Below, piece after piece: positions 23,779 through 31,729 of a stretch of 52,454 nt of DNA (positions are counted from its first letter, which is position 1; each line of letters starts with the position of its first letter). Both the position numbers and the translations under genes were made by a program. A model generated the notes under the pieces. That model did no database searches and was not told the origin of the DNA. It was given only the letters and a program-made list of their open reading frames with translations. The stretch comes from CAKTOF01 sp964523945 (GTDB lineage Bacteria > Bacillota > Clostridia > Oscillospirales > Oscillospiraceae). The stretch covers positions 1 through 52,454 of the forward strand of contig CAZGBU010000003.1 in NCBI GenBank assembly GCA_964523945.1. Reading direction: 5' to 3'.

Positions 23779-25068
23779 ATGAACCCGCAATCCGATGCAA
23801 AGAGAAAGACGCTCGACGAATGCCTGGCCATGATCGAATCGGGCGATGTGATCGCTGTCTCCGGCGCAGCGACGGAGACGACCAGCTTCCTCGGCCATCT
23901 GCAGCAGATTATTCCGCATCTGCACGATGTAACCCTTGTGAAAAGCAAGGACAACGACTACGAATACCTGCGCGACCCGGCCACATTCGGCCATGTCCAC
24001 ACAGTCGGCCACTTCTATCATACGAATTTCCGCGAGGGGCATGCGCTCGGCCTGACCAGCTATATCCCGACCGATTTGCATAATTATATGAAGCTCCGCA
24101 CGGACTACAAGCCCAATAATGTCTTTATCGCGCAGACGACCGAGATGGATGCGCACGGGAACTTCCAGATCCCGTACTGCCAGATGTTCGAGAGCGAAGC
24201 GTTTGCCTGCGCGGAGAAGGTGATTCTCGAGGTCAATCCCAACTACCGGCGTGTACGCGGCGGGCTGGAAATCCCGCTCGAGCGCGTCAGCGCCTATTTT
24301 ATCTCAGAAAATCCGCTGTTCACGATTCCGCGCACGCAGCCGACGGAGATGGATCGGAAGATCGGCGACACCATCGCCGCGCTGATCCACGACGGCGACA
24401 CAATCCAGCTCGGCATCGGCGGCCTGCCCGATGCCGTCGGCGCACATCTGTTTGAAAAGAATGATCTCGGCGTTCACACGGAGGTGTTCACCTCGACGAT
24501 GGCCGATCTGCTGGAAAACGGCAACATCACCGGCGCGCGCAAGAGTGTCAACCGCGGTGAACACTGCTTTGCCTTTGCGCTCGGCGACGCGCACCTGTAC
24601 CAGACGATCTCCGACAATCCGGTCTGCCGCATCCGGCCGTCGAGCTATATGAACGATCCGTTTGTCATCGCGCAGAATGACAACATGGTTTCGGTCAATA
24701 CGGCGCTCGAAATCGATCTGACCGGCCAGGTGTGTTCGGAGTCGATCGGACCGATGCAGTATTCCGGCACCGGCGGGGCTACGGATTTCGCCTATGGCGC
24801 GCTGCATTCCAAGGGCGGGCGTGGTATCATCGCGTTTGAGTCGACCGCGAAAAAGGGAACAATCTCCCGCATTAAGACAACGCTGACGCCGGGCGCTGCC
24901 GTATCGATCTCGCGCAATCTGGTTGATATTATTGTGACGGAATACGGCGTAGCGCACCTGCGCGGGCGCTCGGTCCGCGAGCGGGCTGAGCAGCTGATTG
25001 CCATCGCGCACCCACGATTCCGCGACCAGCTCCGCGACGAGGCGAAGGCGCTCAAATACATTCTCTGA
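23779..25068 (+). CDS. Acetyl-CoA hydrolase/transferase family CoA-transferase (paralogue T3)
   Basis: The 429-residue protein is the only paralogue of the five on the plus strand. It has the glycine loop GIGGLPDAV (212-220), the catalytic Glu235 in HTEVFTS, EIDLTGQVCSESIGPMQYSG and DFAYGALHSKGGRG. It opens differently (MNPQSDAKRKTLDECLAMI) and ends KYIL rather than LFYI, so it forms its own branch. GGGAGGAG precedes the ATG. It has a consensus promoter of its own downstream of the TetR gene, and a strong hairpin follows. Its acyl substrate cannot be inferred, although IPTDLHNYMKLRTDY replaces the DLCD segment of T4 and T5 in the substrate half. Confidence 0.91.
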   Translation: MNPQSDAKRKTLDECLAMIESGDVIAVSGAATETTSFLGHLQQIIPHLHDVTLVKSKDNDYEYLRDPATFGHVHTVGHFYHTNFREGHALGLTSYIPTDLHNYMKLRTDYKPNNVFIAQTTEMDAHGNFQIPYCQMFESEAFACAEKVILEVNPNYRRVRGGLEIPLERVSAYFISENPLFTIPRTQPTEMDRKIGDTIAALIHDGDTIQLGIGGLPDAVGAHLFEKNDLGVHTEVFTSTMADLLENGNITGARKSVNRGEHCFAFALGDAHLYQTISDNPVCRIRPSSYMNDPFVIAQNDNMVSVNTALEIDLTGQVCSESIGPMQYSGTGGATDFAYGALHSKGGRGIIAFESTAKKGTISRIKTTLTPGAAVSISRNLVDIIVTEYGVAHLRGRSVRERAEQLIAIAHPRFRDQLRDEAKALKYIL

Positions 25069-25081
25069 CATGCCCAAACGT

Positions 25082-25109
25082 GCGGCGGCCGCTGAATTGC
25101 GGCCGCCGC
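25082..25109 (+). terminator. Hairpin after T3
   Basis: A perfect 11-bp GC stem (25082-25092 with 25099-25109, loop TGAATT) lies 13 bases after the T3 stop. No T tract follows; the stronger terminator at 25241 is a backup. Confidence 0.55.
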
Positions 25110-25240
25110 TTCCACAAGCATGCGGTGTATTGTTTGAACCGATTGCATGGACAGGGAAGGGGACCAACGGTTGCGCAGTGTGCAGGGAACAGCAGATGCG
25201 CCATGATCACCGTGATGCGCTGAATGGCAAAGGTATAAAT

Positions 25241-25272
25241 AAAAAAGAGAAGCCGGATGGCTTCTCTTTTTT
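25241..25272. terminator. Bidirectional terminator between T3 and ppa
   Basis: A perfect 14-bp stem (25241-25254 with 25259-25272, loop GGAT) ends in six T on both strands. It separates the convergent genes. Confidence 0.93.
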
Positions 25273-25283
25273 ATGATTCAATC

Positions 25284-25823
25284 TTATACTCCTACTCCGA
25301 ATTTCTCCTGATAGGCGCGCAGGCTCTTTTCAATGACGATGCGGGCCTTGGAAGCCGGCTCGACCTCGTTGACAACGGTCTGTTTGCCCTCCAGATTTTT
25401 GTAGACCGAGAAAAAATGCCGCATTTCACTGAACACATGACTGGGAAGCTGGTCGATATCGGTATAGTCGGCATAGTTCGGATCGCCGAACGGCACGGCA
25501 ATGATCTTTTCATCGAGCGCACCGGAATCAATCATGCGCATGACGCCGATTGGCCGGCAGCGCACCATGCTCATCGGCAGAATCGGCTCACTGCACAGCA
25601 CCAGCACGTCGAGCGGGTCACCGTCGTCGGCATAGGTCAGCGGGATCAGTCCGTAGTTTGCCGGATAGTGCGTTGAGGTAAACAGCACCCGGTCGAGGAT
25701 CAGGTGGCCGGTTTCCTTGTCGAGTTCGTATTTGTTCTTTGAGCCCTTTTCAATTTCGATGACGGCAATGAAATCATCGGGGCTGACGCGGGCAGGATTC
25801 ATATCGTGCCAGATGTTCGCCAT
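25284..25823 (-). CDS. ppa: Soluble inorganic pyrophosphatase (family I)
   Basis: Family I pyrophosphatase hydrolyses pyrophosphate to phosphate and pulls forward acyl-CoA synthesis and other pyrophosphate-releasing reactions. The 179-residue protein has the metal signature DGDPLDVLV, preceded by NYGLIPLTYAD, and a conserved Lys/Glu-rich N-terminal strand (IEIEKGSKNKYELDKETGHL). The start used is the ATG at 25823, after AAGGAG; an upstream ATG is unsupported. Its placement next to CoA-transferases and a transporter is compatible with CoA activation of acids, but ppa is also a housekeeping gene. It has a separate promoter. Confidence 0.94.
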   Translation of the reverse strand: MANIWHDMNPARVSPDDFIAVIEIEKGSKNKYELDKETGHLILDRVLFTSTHYPANYGLIPLTYADDGDPLDVLVLCSEPILPMSMVRCRPIGVMRMIDSGALDEKIIAVPFGDPNYADYTDIDQLPSHVFSEMRHFFSVYKNLEGKQTVVNEVEPASKARIVIEKSLRAYQEKFGVGV

Positions 25824-25859
25824 GTGGGAAAACTCCTTTTGTATCAGACTTACGCGCCC

Positions 25860-25888
25860 AGTATAGCATGCACCGCGCCGTCCGGCAA
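25860..25888 (-). promoter_or_regulatory. Promoter of ppa
   Basis: On the minus strand TTGCCG (25883-25888), a 17-base spacer and TATACT (25860-25865) lie about 40 bases ahead of the ppa start. Confidence 0.6.
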
Positions 25889-25904
25889 GCATTTGTTTGT
25901 GCAG

Positions 25905-27335
25905 TTACAGATGTGCGCGCGCCTGCCCGTCCAGCGCCGAGCCAACGGCGAGCGTTATAGTCGCCGTAATGAGCGCTGCATAGGTGTCAGTCAGCCACGA
26001 TGCGATGGGATACGAGCCGGTTACACTGTGGAATACGGCCCAGAACAGCGTAACGCATACCGTCAGCGCCATGCTGACGCATGCGGCGCGCTCGCTCGTT
26101 CGCTTGCAGTAGATCCCGGCCAGGATCATGATAAACACCGCGCCGCGCAGCGAATACGCAGCATAGACGATGTCGAGATCCAGGCTGCGGTCGACCAGGA
26201 CGATTGCTGCTGCCCAGCAGATCAGGCCGGCGGCGGCCGTGGTCACCCGGCTGACGCGCAGCAGCTGCTGGTCGGTTGCGCCAGGCCGCAGCACGCGGCC
26301 GTACAGGTCGTTTGTGAGCATGGTGCCGGCTGCCAGGATAATCGGGGAGGCAGTCGAAAGGATCGCGGCGAGAATGCCGGCCAGCACCAGACCGCCCGCG
26401 ACGGGCGGCAGGTGCAGCATCAGCGTGGAAAGACCGAGCTTTGCCTCGGTTACAAGTTCTCCGGCGGTGTTGAGCAGCGTGCCGTTGACGCTCATGATTT
26501 TGGCACAGATCCCAAGCAGCGCCGTCAAAATGCCAAACGGCGCGACGACAAGCGCCGTCAGGAAGCAGGCGCGGCGTGCCGTGGATACATCGCGCGCGGC
26601 GAGCACCGGCTGAATGCCGGCCTGCGCCGTGCACGCGCCGAGCAGGCTGGCAACCAGCCAGGAAGAGACGCGCGAACCGCCGATGGCGGTCGGACTGAGA
26701 TAGTCGCCGTCCAGTGCGTTGGCGGCTGCGGTAAAGCTGCCCCAACCGCCCAGTGCGCGAATACTCAGGATCGCAGCCAGCAGTACGCCGCCATACATCA
26801 CAAACAGATGCAGCCGGTTTGTCGCCGCGACGACATTCATTCCGCCGAGCAGCGTCAACACGATGAACACCACTGCGAACACGCATGCGGTCAGCTTAAA
26901 ATCCAGCCCGAGCAGCGCTTCGCCGAGCTTGCCGGCGGCAATCACCTGCGAGACGCCAACAGCCAGCATCACCAGCACCAGCAGCAGGCTCGCTGCAACG
27001 CGCGCATGCACGCCATAATACCGCTCGACAATACCGGGGACGGTGAGCGTGTTGAGGCTGCGATAGAGCTTGGCGAAAAACAGCGCCAGAAACAGCACGC
27101 CCAGTCCGTTGGCAATTGTGTACCACGCGCCTGAAATCCCCCAGACGAAGCCATATTCCGCGACACCGGTCGTGGCGGTGCCGCCGAGCCATTCACCTGC
27201 AGAGGCGAAGACAATGGCGGCCGTGGTCATACCGACTCCGTGAAAGGAAGAGGCGCTTCGCGTCCGCCGCGAGGAGATCAGGCCGATGGCGACCGTCAGA
27301 AGCAGATATCCAATTATGATCACCAGGTACAACAT
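25905..27335 (-). CDS. Sodium:solute symporter family transporter
   Basis: This 476-residue integral membrane protein has about 13 hydrophobic segments and the SSF-family features: SSRRTRSASSFHGVGMTTAA, the conserved GEWLGGTATTG loop, then TVPGIVERYYG and LAAILSTASPIILAAGTMLTNDLY near the Na+ site. Related members move proline, pantothenate, acetate, lactate or other monocarboxylates with Na+. The setting among CoA-transferases suggests uptake of an organic acid, which is inference. The ATG at 27335 follows GGAGG at ten bases. Its own promoter carries a palindrome over the -10 box. The ppa gene follows it without a visible terminator, but has its own promoter. Confidence 0.88.
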   Translation of the reverse strand: MLYLVIIIGYLLLTVAIGLISSRRTRSASSFHGVGMTTAAIVFASAGEWLGGTATTGVAEYGFVWGISGAWYTIANGLGVLFLALFFAKLYRSLNTLTVPGIVERYYGVHARVAASLLLVLVMLAVGVSQVIAAGKLGEALLGLDFKLTACVFAVVFIVLTLLGGMNVVAATNRLHLFVMYGGVLLAAILSIRALGGWGSFTAAANALDGDYLSPTAIGGSRVSSWLVASLLGACTAQAGIQPVLAARDVSTARRACFLTALVVAPFGILTALLGICAKIMSVNGTLLNTAGELVTEAKLGLSTLMLHLPPVAGGLVLAGILAAILSTASPIILAAGTMLTNDLYGRVLRPGATDQQLLRVSRVTTAAAGLICWAAAIVLVDRSLDLDIVYAAYSLRGAVFIMILAGIYCKRTSERAACVSMALTVCVTLFWAVFHSVTGSYPIASWLTDTYAALITATITLAVGSALDGQARAHL

Positions 27336-27366
27336 GCCGAATGCGCCTCCAGGAGAAATCTCAACA

Positions 27367-27381
27367 TTGGTATTATACCAA
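27367..27381. promoter_or_regulatory. Palindrome over the symporter -10 box
   Basis: A perfect dyad TTGGTAT-T-ATACCAA overlaps the -10 element. A bound protein would block the promoter. It matches neither the TetR palindrome nor the T3 dyad. Confidence 0.55.
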
Positions 27382-27400
27382 GGTTTCGGCGTATTGTCAA
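27372..27400 (-). promoter_or_regulatory. Promoter of the symporter
   Basis: On the minus strand consensus TTGACA (27395-27400), a 17-base spacer and consensus TATAAT (27372-27377). This is among the best promoters in the window. Confidence 0.85.
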
Positions 27401-27463
27401 AATTATAATGGATAAAAATCGTGCAGATTGCCGAACCTGTGCGAGAGGTTTGCTACAAATGCG

Positions 27464-27501
27464 AAAGCCCGATGGGATGCAGATGCGTCCCATCGGGCTT
27501 T
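27464..27501 (-). terminator. Terminator of the T5-thioesterase-T4 unit
   Basis: A perfect 14-bp stem (27464-27477 with 27488-27501, ten-base loop) lies 10 bases beyond the T4 stop; TTTCGCATTTG follows on the minus strand. Confidence 0.75.
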
Positions 27502-27511
27502 CCTGAACGGC

Positions 27512-28816
27512 TTAAATGTAAAACAGCGCTTCCGCCTGGCGGCGCAGCTCGGCACGGAAGTCGGGGTGCGCAATGGCGATCAGATTTTCGACGCGCTTGC
27601 GCACCGACCGGCCGCGCATCGGCGCGATGCCATACTCGGTGATGATGTAATCGACATAGTCGCGCGGAATGGAGACTGCGGCGCCGGGCTTCAGGCAGCA
27701 GTTGATTTTGGAGATCCCATTGTGCGTTGTGGACAGGAACGCGACGATGCCGCGTCCGCCCTTGGAGTGCAGCGCGCCATAGGCGAAGTCCATCGCGCCG
27801 CCGGTGCCGGAGTACTGCTTGACACCGATTGTCTCTGAGCAGACCTGGCCGGTCAGATCCATCTCGATGCAGGTGTTGACCGAAACCATGTTGTCGTTCT
27901 GCATGATGATGGCGGGGTTGTTGGCGTAAGAGCAGGGCACCATCCGACAGGTCGGAATCTTGCCGAGCGTGTCGTAGAGCGCCTTGTCGCCGCCGGCAAA
28001 GGTGCCGATGTGCACGCCGATGTCGATCTGCTTGCGCTCGCCGGTGGCGACGCCGCGGCGGATCATCTCGCCCATAGCGGAGGTGTACATCTCCGTGTGG
28101 ATGCCGAGGTCTTTCAGATCCATCATTTCGCTTGCCAGCGCATTGGGCAGCGCGCCGATGCCGAGCTGAATGCAGTCGCCGTCGCGCATCAGGCTGCGGC
28201 AGTACTGGGCCACCTTGCGCTCATCCTCCGTCGGTTCGCGGCTGGGGAATTCCATGACCGGCTCGTCGTTTTCATACAGGCAGGTGACATCGCGGATGTT
28301 GATCCGCAGCCCGCCGGCCACGCGCGGCAGATTGGGATTGACCTCCAGGATAACGCGGTCCGCGGTGGAGATGAACTCCCGCTCCCACATCATGCACAGG
28401 CCAATGCAGAAATTGCCGAATTCATCCATCGGGGAGACGGCCGCAGCAAAGACCGTAACCGGCTTGGCCTGCGTGACGAATGTGCCGTAGTCGCACAGAT
28501 CAGCCGGGACAAACGAGACATTTTTGCGCTGATGCCCCTCATACCAGCCCGGACCGTAGAAGAAGCCGGCCGTGTTGATGCGGTCGCACATGCCCTCGTT
28601 GCGGATGAAGTCATAGGTGCCAATGCGCCCCTTGAAGCAGACGACATCCTCGACGCGCGGTGCAATGGTGTGCAGCTCGCGCAGCATGGCGACCGGTTCG
28701 TTGCAGTCGCCGGAGAAGCCGACAACATCGTGCGAGTGAATCTGGTCCAGACAGCTTTGGACAGTCCCCTTTTTGTCCGCGTACATCTTCTGATAATCGG
28801 TTGTGGTATAGGCCAA
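27512..28816 (-). CDS. Acetyl-CoA hydrolase/transferase family CoA-transferase (paralogue T4)
   Basis: The 434-residue protein has the glycine loop GIGALPNAL (219-227), the catalytic Glu242 in HTEMYTS, EMDLTGQVCSETIGVKQYSG and DFAYGALHSKGGRG. The start is a TTG at 28816, eight bases after AAGGAG. It gives the opening MAYTTTDYQKMYADKKGTVQ, parallel to MAYTYEDYKKMYEDRKGTVQ in T1, which supports the choice. It is last in the unit T5-thioesterase-T4 and most resembles T5. Co-transcription of two paralogues with a thioesterase suggests a shared acyl-CoA pool with distinct partners. Confidence 0.91.
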   Translation of the reverse strand: MAYTTTDYQKMYADKKGTVQSCLDQIHSHDVVGFSGDCNEPVAMLRELHTIAPRVEDVVCFKGRIGTYDFIRNEGMCDRINTAGFFYGPGWYEGHQRKNVSFVPADLCDYGTFVTQAKPVTVFAAAVSPMDEFGNFCIGLCMMWEREFISTADRVILEVNPNLPRVAGGLRINIRDVTCLYENDEPVMEFPSREPTEDERKVAQYCRSLMRDGDCIQLGIGALPNALASEMMDLKDLGIHTEMYTSAMGEMIRRGVATGERKQIDIGVHIGTFAGGDKALYDTLGKIPTCRMVPCSYANNPAIIMQNDNMVSVNTCIEMDLTGQVCSETIGVKQYSGTGGAMDFAYGALHSKGGRGIVAFLSTTHNGISKINCCLKPGAAVSIPRDYVDYIITEYGIAPMRGRSVRKRVENLIAIAHPDFRAELRRQAEALFYI

Positions 28817-28858
28817 TGGTATCGCTCCTTCCTGTATGATTGACTGGGCCACGGGGAA

Positions 28859-29323
28859 TTAGGATTTGGATGGAACGTGATAGACGCCGGTGGCGGTGAC
28901 GAGGATGCGGTCAGGCCGTTCATTGACCCAGGCTTCGGCCCAGGCGTAGATCATCGTGCGGCCGACGCTGGTGACATGCGAACGCACATACAGCAGCGAA
29001 CCAAGCGGCACGGGGCGCTGGAAGTTCGAGAGCATATTGATCGTCGGCGTGACCTGTTCGCCTGCCCAGTAGAATGTCTGCGTTCCCATCGTGGTGTCCA
29101 TCGCGGCTGCAATGGCGCCGCCGTGCATCACGCCGCCGGGATTGCGCATCCAGGTGCGGATCGGGTAGCGCACGACGACCTCTTTTTTCTCATAGTCGCA
29201 GCTGACGAACTCCGGCGCGAGCATCGCGCACAGGCTGGTGGGATCGTCCTCGTTGAGCCATCTGACGAACTTGCGGACGGAAAGCTCCATTCCGTCCTGC
29301 GAGTGAAATTCCGGTTCAGACAT
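28859..29323 (-). CDS. Hotdog-fold thioesterase (PaaI-like)
   Basis: The protein (154 residues) has the PaaI/YdiI-type core: NPGGVMHGGAIAAAMDTTMG, with an HGG turn before the active-site helix Asp, then TPTINMLSNFQRPVPLGSLL and a closing strand ...RILVTATGVYHVP. Such enzymes hydrolyse acyl-CoA thioesters to free acid and CoA. The ATG at 29323 follows GAGAGG. It sits 24 bases after T5 and 42 bases before T4, so it belongs to their operon and probably drains or proofreads the same acyl-CoAs. The substrate is unknown. Confidence 0.87.
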   Translation of the reverse strand: MSEPEFHSQDGMELSVRKFVRWLNEDDPTSLCAMLAPEFVSCDYEKKEVVVRYPIRTWMRNPGGVMHGGAIAAAMDTTMGTQTFYWAGEQVTPTINMLSNFQRPVPLGSLLYVRSHVTSVGRTMIYAWAEAWVNERPDRILVTATGVYHVPSKS

Positions 29324-29347
29324 ATCTGGGTATCCTCTCTTTGTTGA

Positions 29348-30637
29348 TTAAATGTAGAACAGCTCTTCCGCCTGGCGGCGCAGCTCGGCGCGGTAGTCCG
29401 GATGCGCAATGGCGATCAGCGCTTCAACGCGTTCGCAGACCATCTTGCCGCGCAGGCTGGCGACACCGTATTCTGTAACGATATAGTCGACATAGCTGCG
29501 CGGGATACTGACCTGCGCGCCGGGCGTCAGCATGCAGCGGATCTTCGACTCGCCGTGCTTGGCCGTTGAGGTGAATGCAAGGATCGAACGGCCGCCTTTG
29601 GCATGCACAGCGCCGTAGGCAAAATCGATCGAGCCGCCGGTGCCGGAGAACTGGCGCGGGCCGATGGACTCCGAGCAGACCTGGCCGGTCAGATCCATCT
29701 CGATGCAGGTGTTGACCGAGACAAAGTTCTCGATCTGTGCAATGACGAACGGGTTGTTAACATACGATGTCGGCCGGATCAGACAGGCCGGATCCTCGGC
29801 CAGCGTCTGATAAAGCGCCTTGTCGCCGCCGGCGAACGCGCCGACATGCCGGCCGGTGTCGATGTTTTTCCGTGCGCCGGTGATGACGCCCTTTCGGATC
29901 ATCTCGCCCATTTTGGTGGTGAACATCTCCGAGTGCAGGCCGAGATCTTTCAGGTCCATCATCTCAACGGCCAGCGCGTTGGGCAGCGAGCCGATGCCGA
30001 GCTGGATGCAGTCGCCGTCGTGAAGCAGTTCGCGGCAGTATTGCGCGATCTTGATTTCCTTTTCATTCGGCTCGGCAGCATGCACCTCCGGCACCGCCTC
30101 GTTGGACTCGTACAGCAGCGTCACGTCGCGGATGTTGATGAGCAGCCCGCCGTCCACCTTCGGCAGGTTTGGGTTGACCTCGACGATGACGTCTTTGCAG
30201 ACAGCCGACATCTCCCACTCGCTCATCAGGCTCAGGCCGATGCAGAAGTTGCCGTCCTCGTCCATTGGCGAGACGGCGGCGATGAAGACGTCGCCCGGGT
30301 GCGACTTGGCGACGAACGGCGAAAAATCGCACAGATCGGTCGGCGTATACGAGGCGATGCGCTCGCGCAGGCCGTCCTGCCAGCCGGCGCCAAAGAAGAA
30401 GTTGCTGTAGCGGATGTGGCCGCGCAGCGATCCGTCTCCCATGAATGGATACGGGCCGAGCCGGCTTTTGTAGCACAGCACGTCATGGACGCGCGGTGCA
30501 ATGGTGTGCAGCTGCCTGAGCAGCGCGACCGGCTCGTTGCAGTCGCTGGCAAAGTAGACGGTCATGCCGGACTGAATAAAATCGAGTGCGTCCTGCACGC
30601 TGCCCTTTTTCTGCTGATAGAGTGCAGTATAGTCCAA
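29348..30637 (-). CDS. Acetyl-CoA hydrolase/transferase family CoA-transferase (paralogue T5)
   Basis: The 429-residue protein has the glycine loop GIGSLPNAL (214-222), catalytic Glu238 in HSEMFTT, EMDLTGQVCSESIGPRQFSG and DFAYGAVHAKGGRS. The start is a TTG at 30637 shortly after AGGTGG, giving MDYTALYQQKKGSVQ in line with T2. The more upstream open frame runs through the promoter region and is not coding. It heads the unit with the thioesterase and T4. T4 and T5 share PAxDLCD/PTDLCD and KDLGxHxEM segments, consistent with a duplication followed by insertion of the thioesterase gene between the copies. Confidence 0.91.
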   Translation of the reverse strand: MDYTALYQQKKGSVQDALDFIQSGMTVYFASDCNEPVALLRQLHTIAPRVHDVLCYKSRLGPYPFMGDGSLRGHIRYSNFFFGAGWQDGLRERIASYTPTDLCDFSPFVAKSHPGDVFIAAVSPMDEDGNFCIGLSLMSEWEMSAVCKDVIVEVNPNLPKVDGGLLINIRDVTLLYESNEAVPEVHAAEPNEKEIKIAQYCRELLHDGDCIQLGIGSLPNALAVEMMDLKDLGLHSEMFTTKMGEMIRKGVITGARKNIDTGRHVGAFAGGDKALYQTLAEDPACLIRPTSYVNNPFVIAQIENFVSVNTCIEMDLTGQVCSESIGPRQFSGTGGSIDFAYGAVHAKGGRSILAFTSTAKHGESKIRCMLTPGAQVSIPRSYVDYIVTEYGVASLRGKMVCERVEALIAIAHPDYRAELRRQAEELFYI

Positions 30638-30700
30638 ATTACCACCTGCTTTCTGTGTAAGATGCGCAAATTGAGCGCATCCTGTTTGTACATTGTACCT

Positions 30701-30732
30701 ATTATCATGCGGCCTTTTTTCGGTTTTGTCAA
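30701..30732 (-). promoter_or_regulatory. Possible promoter of the T5 unit
   Basis: On the minus strand consensus TTGACA (30727-30732) and GATAAT (30701-30706) are 20 bases apart, longer than usual. An 11-bp palindrome (GTACA-T-TGTAC type, 30688-30698) lies just downstream and may bind a regulator. Confidence 0.4.
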
Positions 30733-30740
30733 GAGCAAAG

Positions 30741-30769
30741 GAAAAACGGACGCCCGGGAGGCCCGGGCG
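30741..30769 (-). terminator. Terminator of metY-metA
   Basis: An 8-bp GC stem (30751-30758 with 30762-30769) lies six bases beyond the metA stop and is followed on the minus strand by TCCGTTTTTCC. Confidence 0.8.
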
Positions 30770-30774
30770 CACAG

Positions 30775-31692
30775 TCATTTCAGATCCTGAAGGTTGTACG
30801 GTGTGGTCTGATAGACGAAATAGTTCAGCCAGTTGGAATAGAGCAGATTGCCGTGGCCGCGCCAGGTGACGACCGGCGGCTGCGACGGGTCATCGTTCGG
30901 GTAGTAGTGCTTTGGCGGCTGAATCGCATCGCCGGCGGCCAGATCGCGGCGGTACTCGGCGTCGAGTGTCAGCGGGTCATATTCGGAATGCCCCATGATA
31001 AAGATCTGCCGGCCCTCCCTGGTGAATACGATGTAGACCCCGGCCTCATCGCTCGAGGCGAGGACGCGCAGCACCGGCACCTTTTCGATGTCCGAGCGCA
31101 GCACCGTCGTATGGCGCGAGTGCGGCACATGGAACACATCGTCAAAGCCGCGCAGCAGAATCGACTGCTTGTATTCGACCCGGTGGGCAAATACGCCGAA
31201 GAGCTTTTCCGGCAGGCGATGTTTTTCGATGCCGTAGTGATAGTACAGCCCGGCCTGCGCGCCCCAGCAGATGTGGAACGTGCTGTGGACGTGGGTTTTG
31301 CTCCACTCCATGATCTCGCACAGCTCCGGCCAGTAGTCCACCAGCTCGAACGGCAGCAGCTCCACCGGCGCGCCGGTGATGATCATCCCGTCGAAGTTCT
31401 CGCCACGTACATCGTCAAAGGTCTTGTAGAACGCGAGCAGATGGTCGAGCGCCGTGTTCTGCGCCACATGGGATTTGACGCGGATCAGCTCGAGCTCGAT
31501 CTGCAGGGGTGTATTACCGAGCAGGCGTGTCAGCTGCGTCTCTGTCTCGATCTTCTTCGGCATCAGATTGAGCAGCAGGATGCGCAGCGGCCGGATGTCC
31601 TGTGTGACAGCGCGCGTCTGCGTCATGACGAAGATGTTTTCCTCGGTCAGCGTCTGCACGGCCGGCAGATCATTTGGAATCTTGATGGGCAA
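30775..31692 (-). CDS. metAA: Homoserine O-acetyltransferase (MetA family)
   Basis: This enzyme acylates homoserine in the first committed step of methionine synthesis. The 305-residue protein has Cys142 (HICWGAQAG), His235 and Glu237 (MGHSEYD), the known catalytic set. Residue 111 is Glu (GAPVELLPFE). In this family Glu111 marks acetyl-CoA use, while Gly at that site marks succinyl-CoA, so O-acetylhomoserine should be the product. That agrees with the upstream metY, whose product uses O-acetylhomoserine. It lies 37 bases after metY and shares its T-box leader. The start is the ATG at 31692, after AAGGAGG. Confidence 0.95.
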   Translation of the reverse strand: MPIKIPNDLPAVQTLTEENIFVMTQTRAVTQDIRPLRILLLNLMPKKIETETQLTRLLGNTPLQIELELIRVKSHVAQNTALDHLLAFYKTFDDVRGENFDGMIITGAPVELLPFELVDYWPELCEIMEWSKTHVHSTFHICWGAQAGLYYHYGIEKHRLPEKLFGVFAHRVEYKQSILLRGFDDVFHVPHSRHTTVLRSDIEKVPVLRVLASSDEAGVYIVFTREGRQIFIMGHSEYDPLTLDAEYRRDLAAGDAIQPPKHYYPNDDPSQPPVVTWRGHGNLLYSNWLNYFVYQTTPYNLQDLK

Positions 31693-31729
31693 GAAAAGCG
31701 CCTCCTTTTCCTGGATTCTGCCGAACTGC

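Noticed and set aside
25905..27335. Acetate permease ActP by name
   Set aside because: The protein is in the same superfamily, but residues that define ActP or PutP could not be verified by eye, so only the superfamily is claimed.
18731..30637. Insertion sequence or transposon carrying the CoA-transferase genes
   Set aside because: No transposase, integrase, terminal repeats or tRNA target was seen around the cluster.
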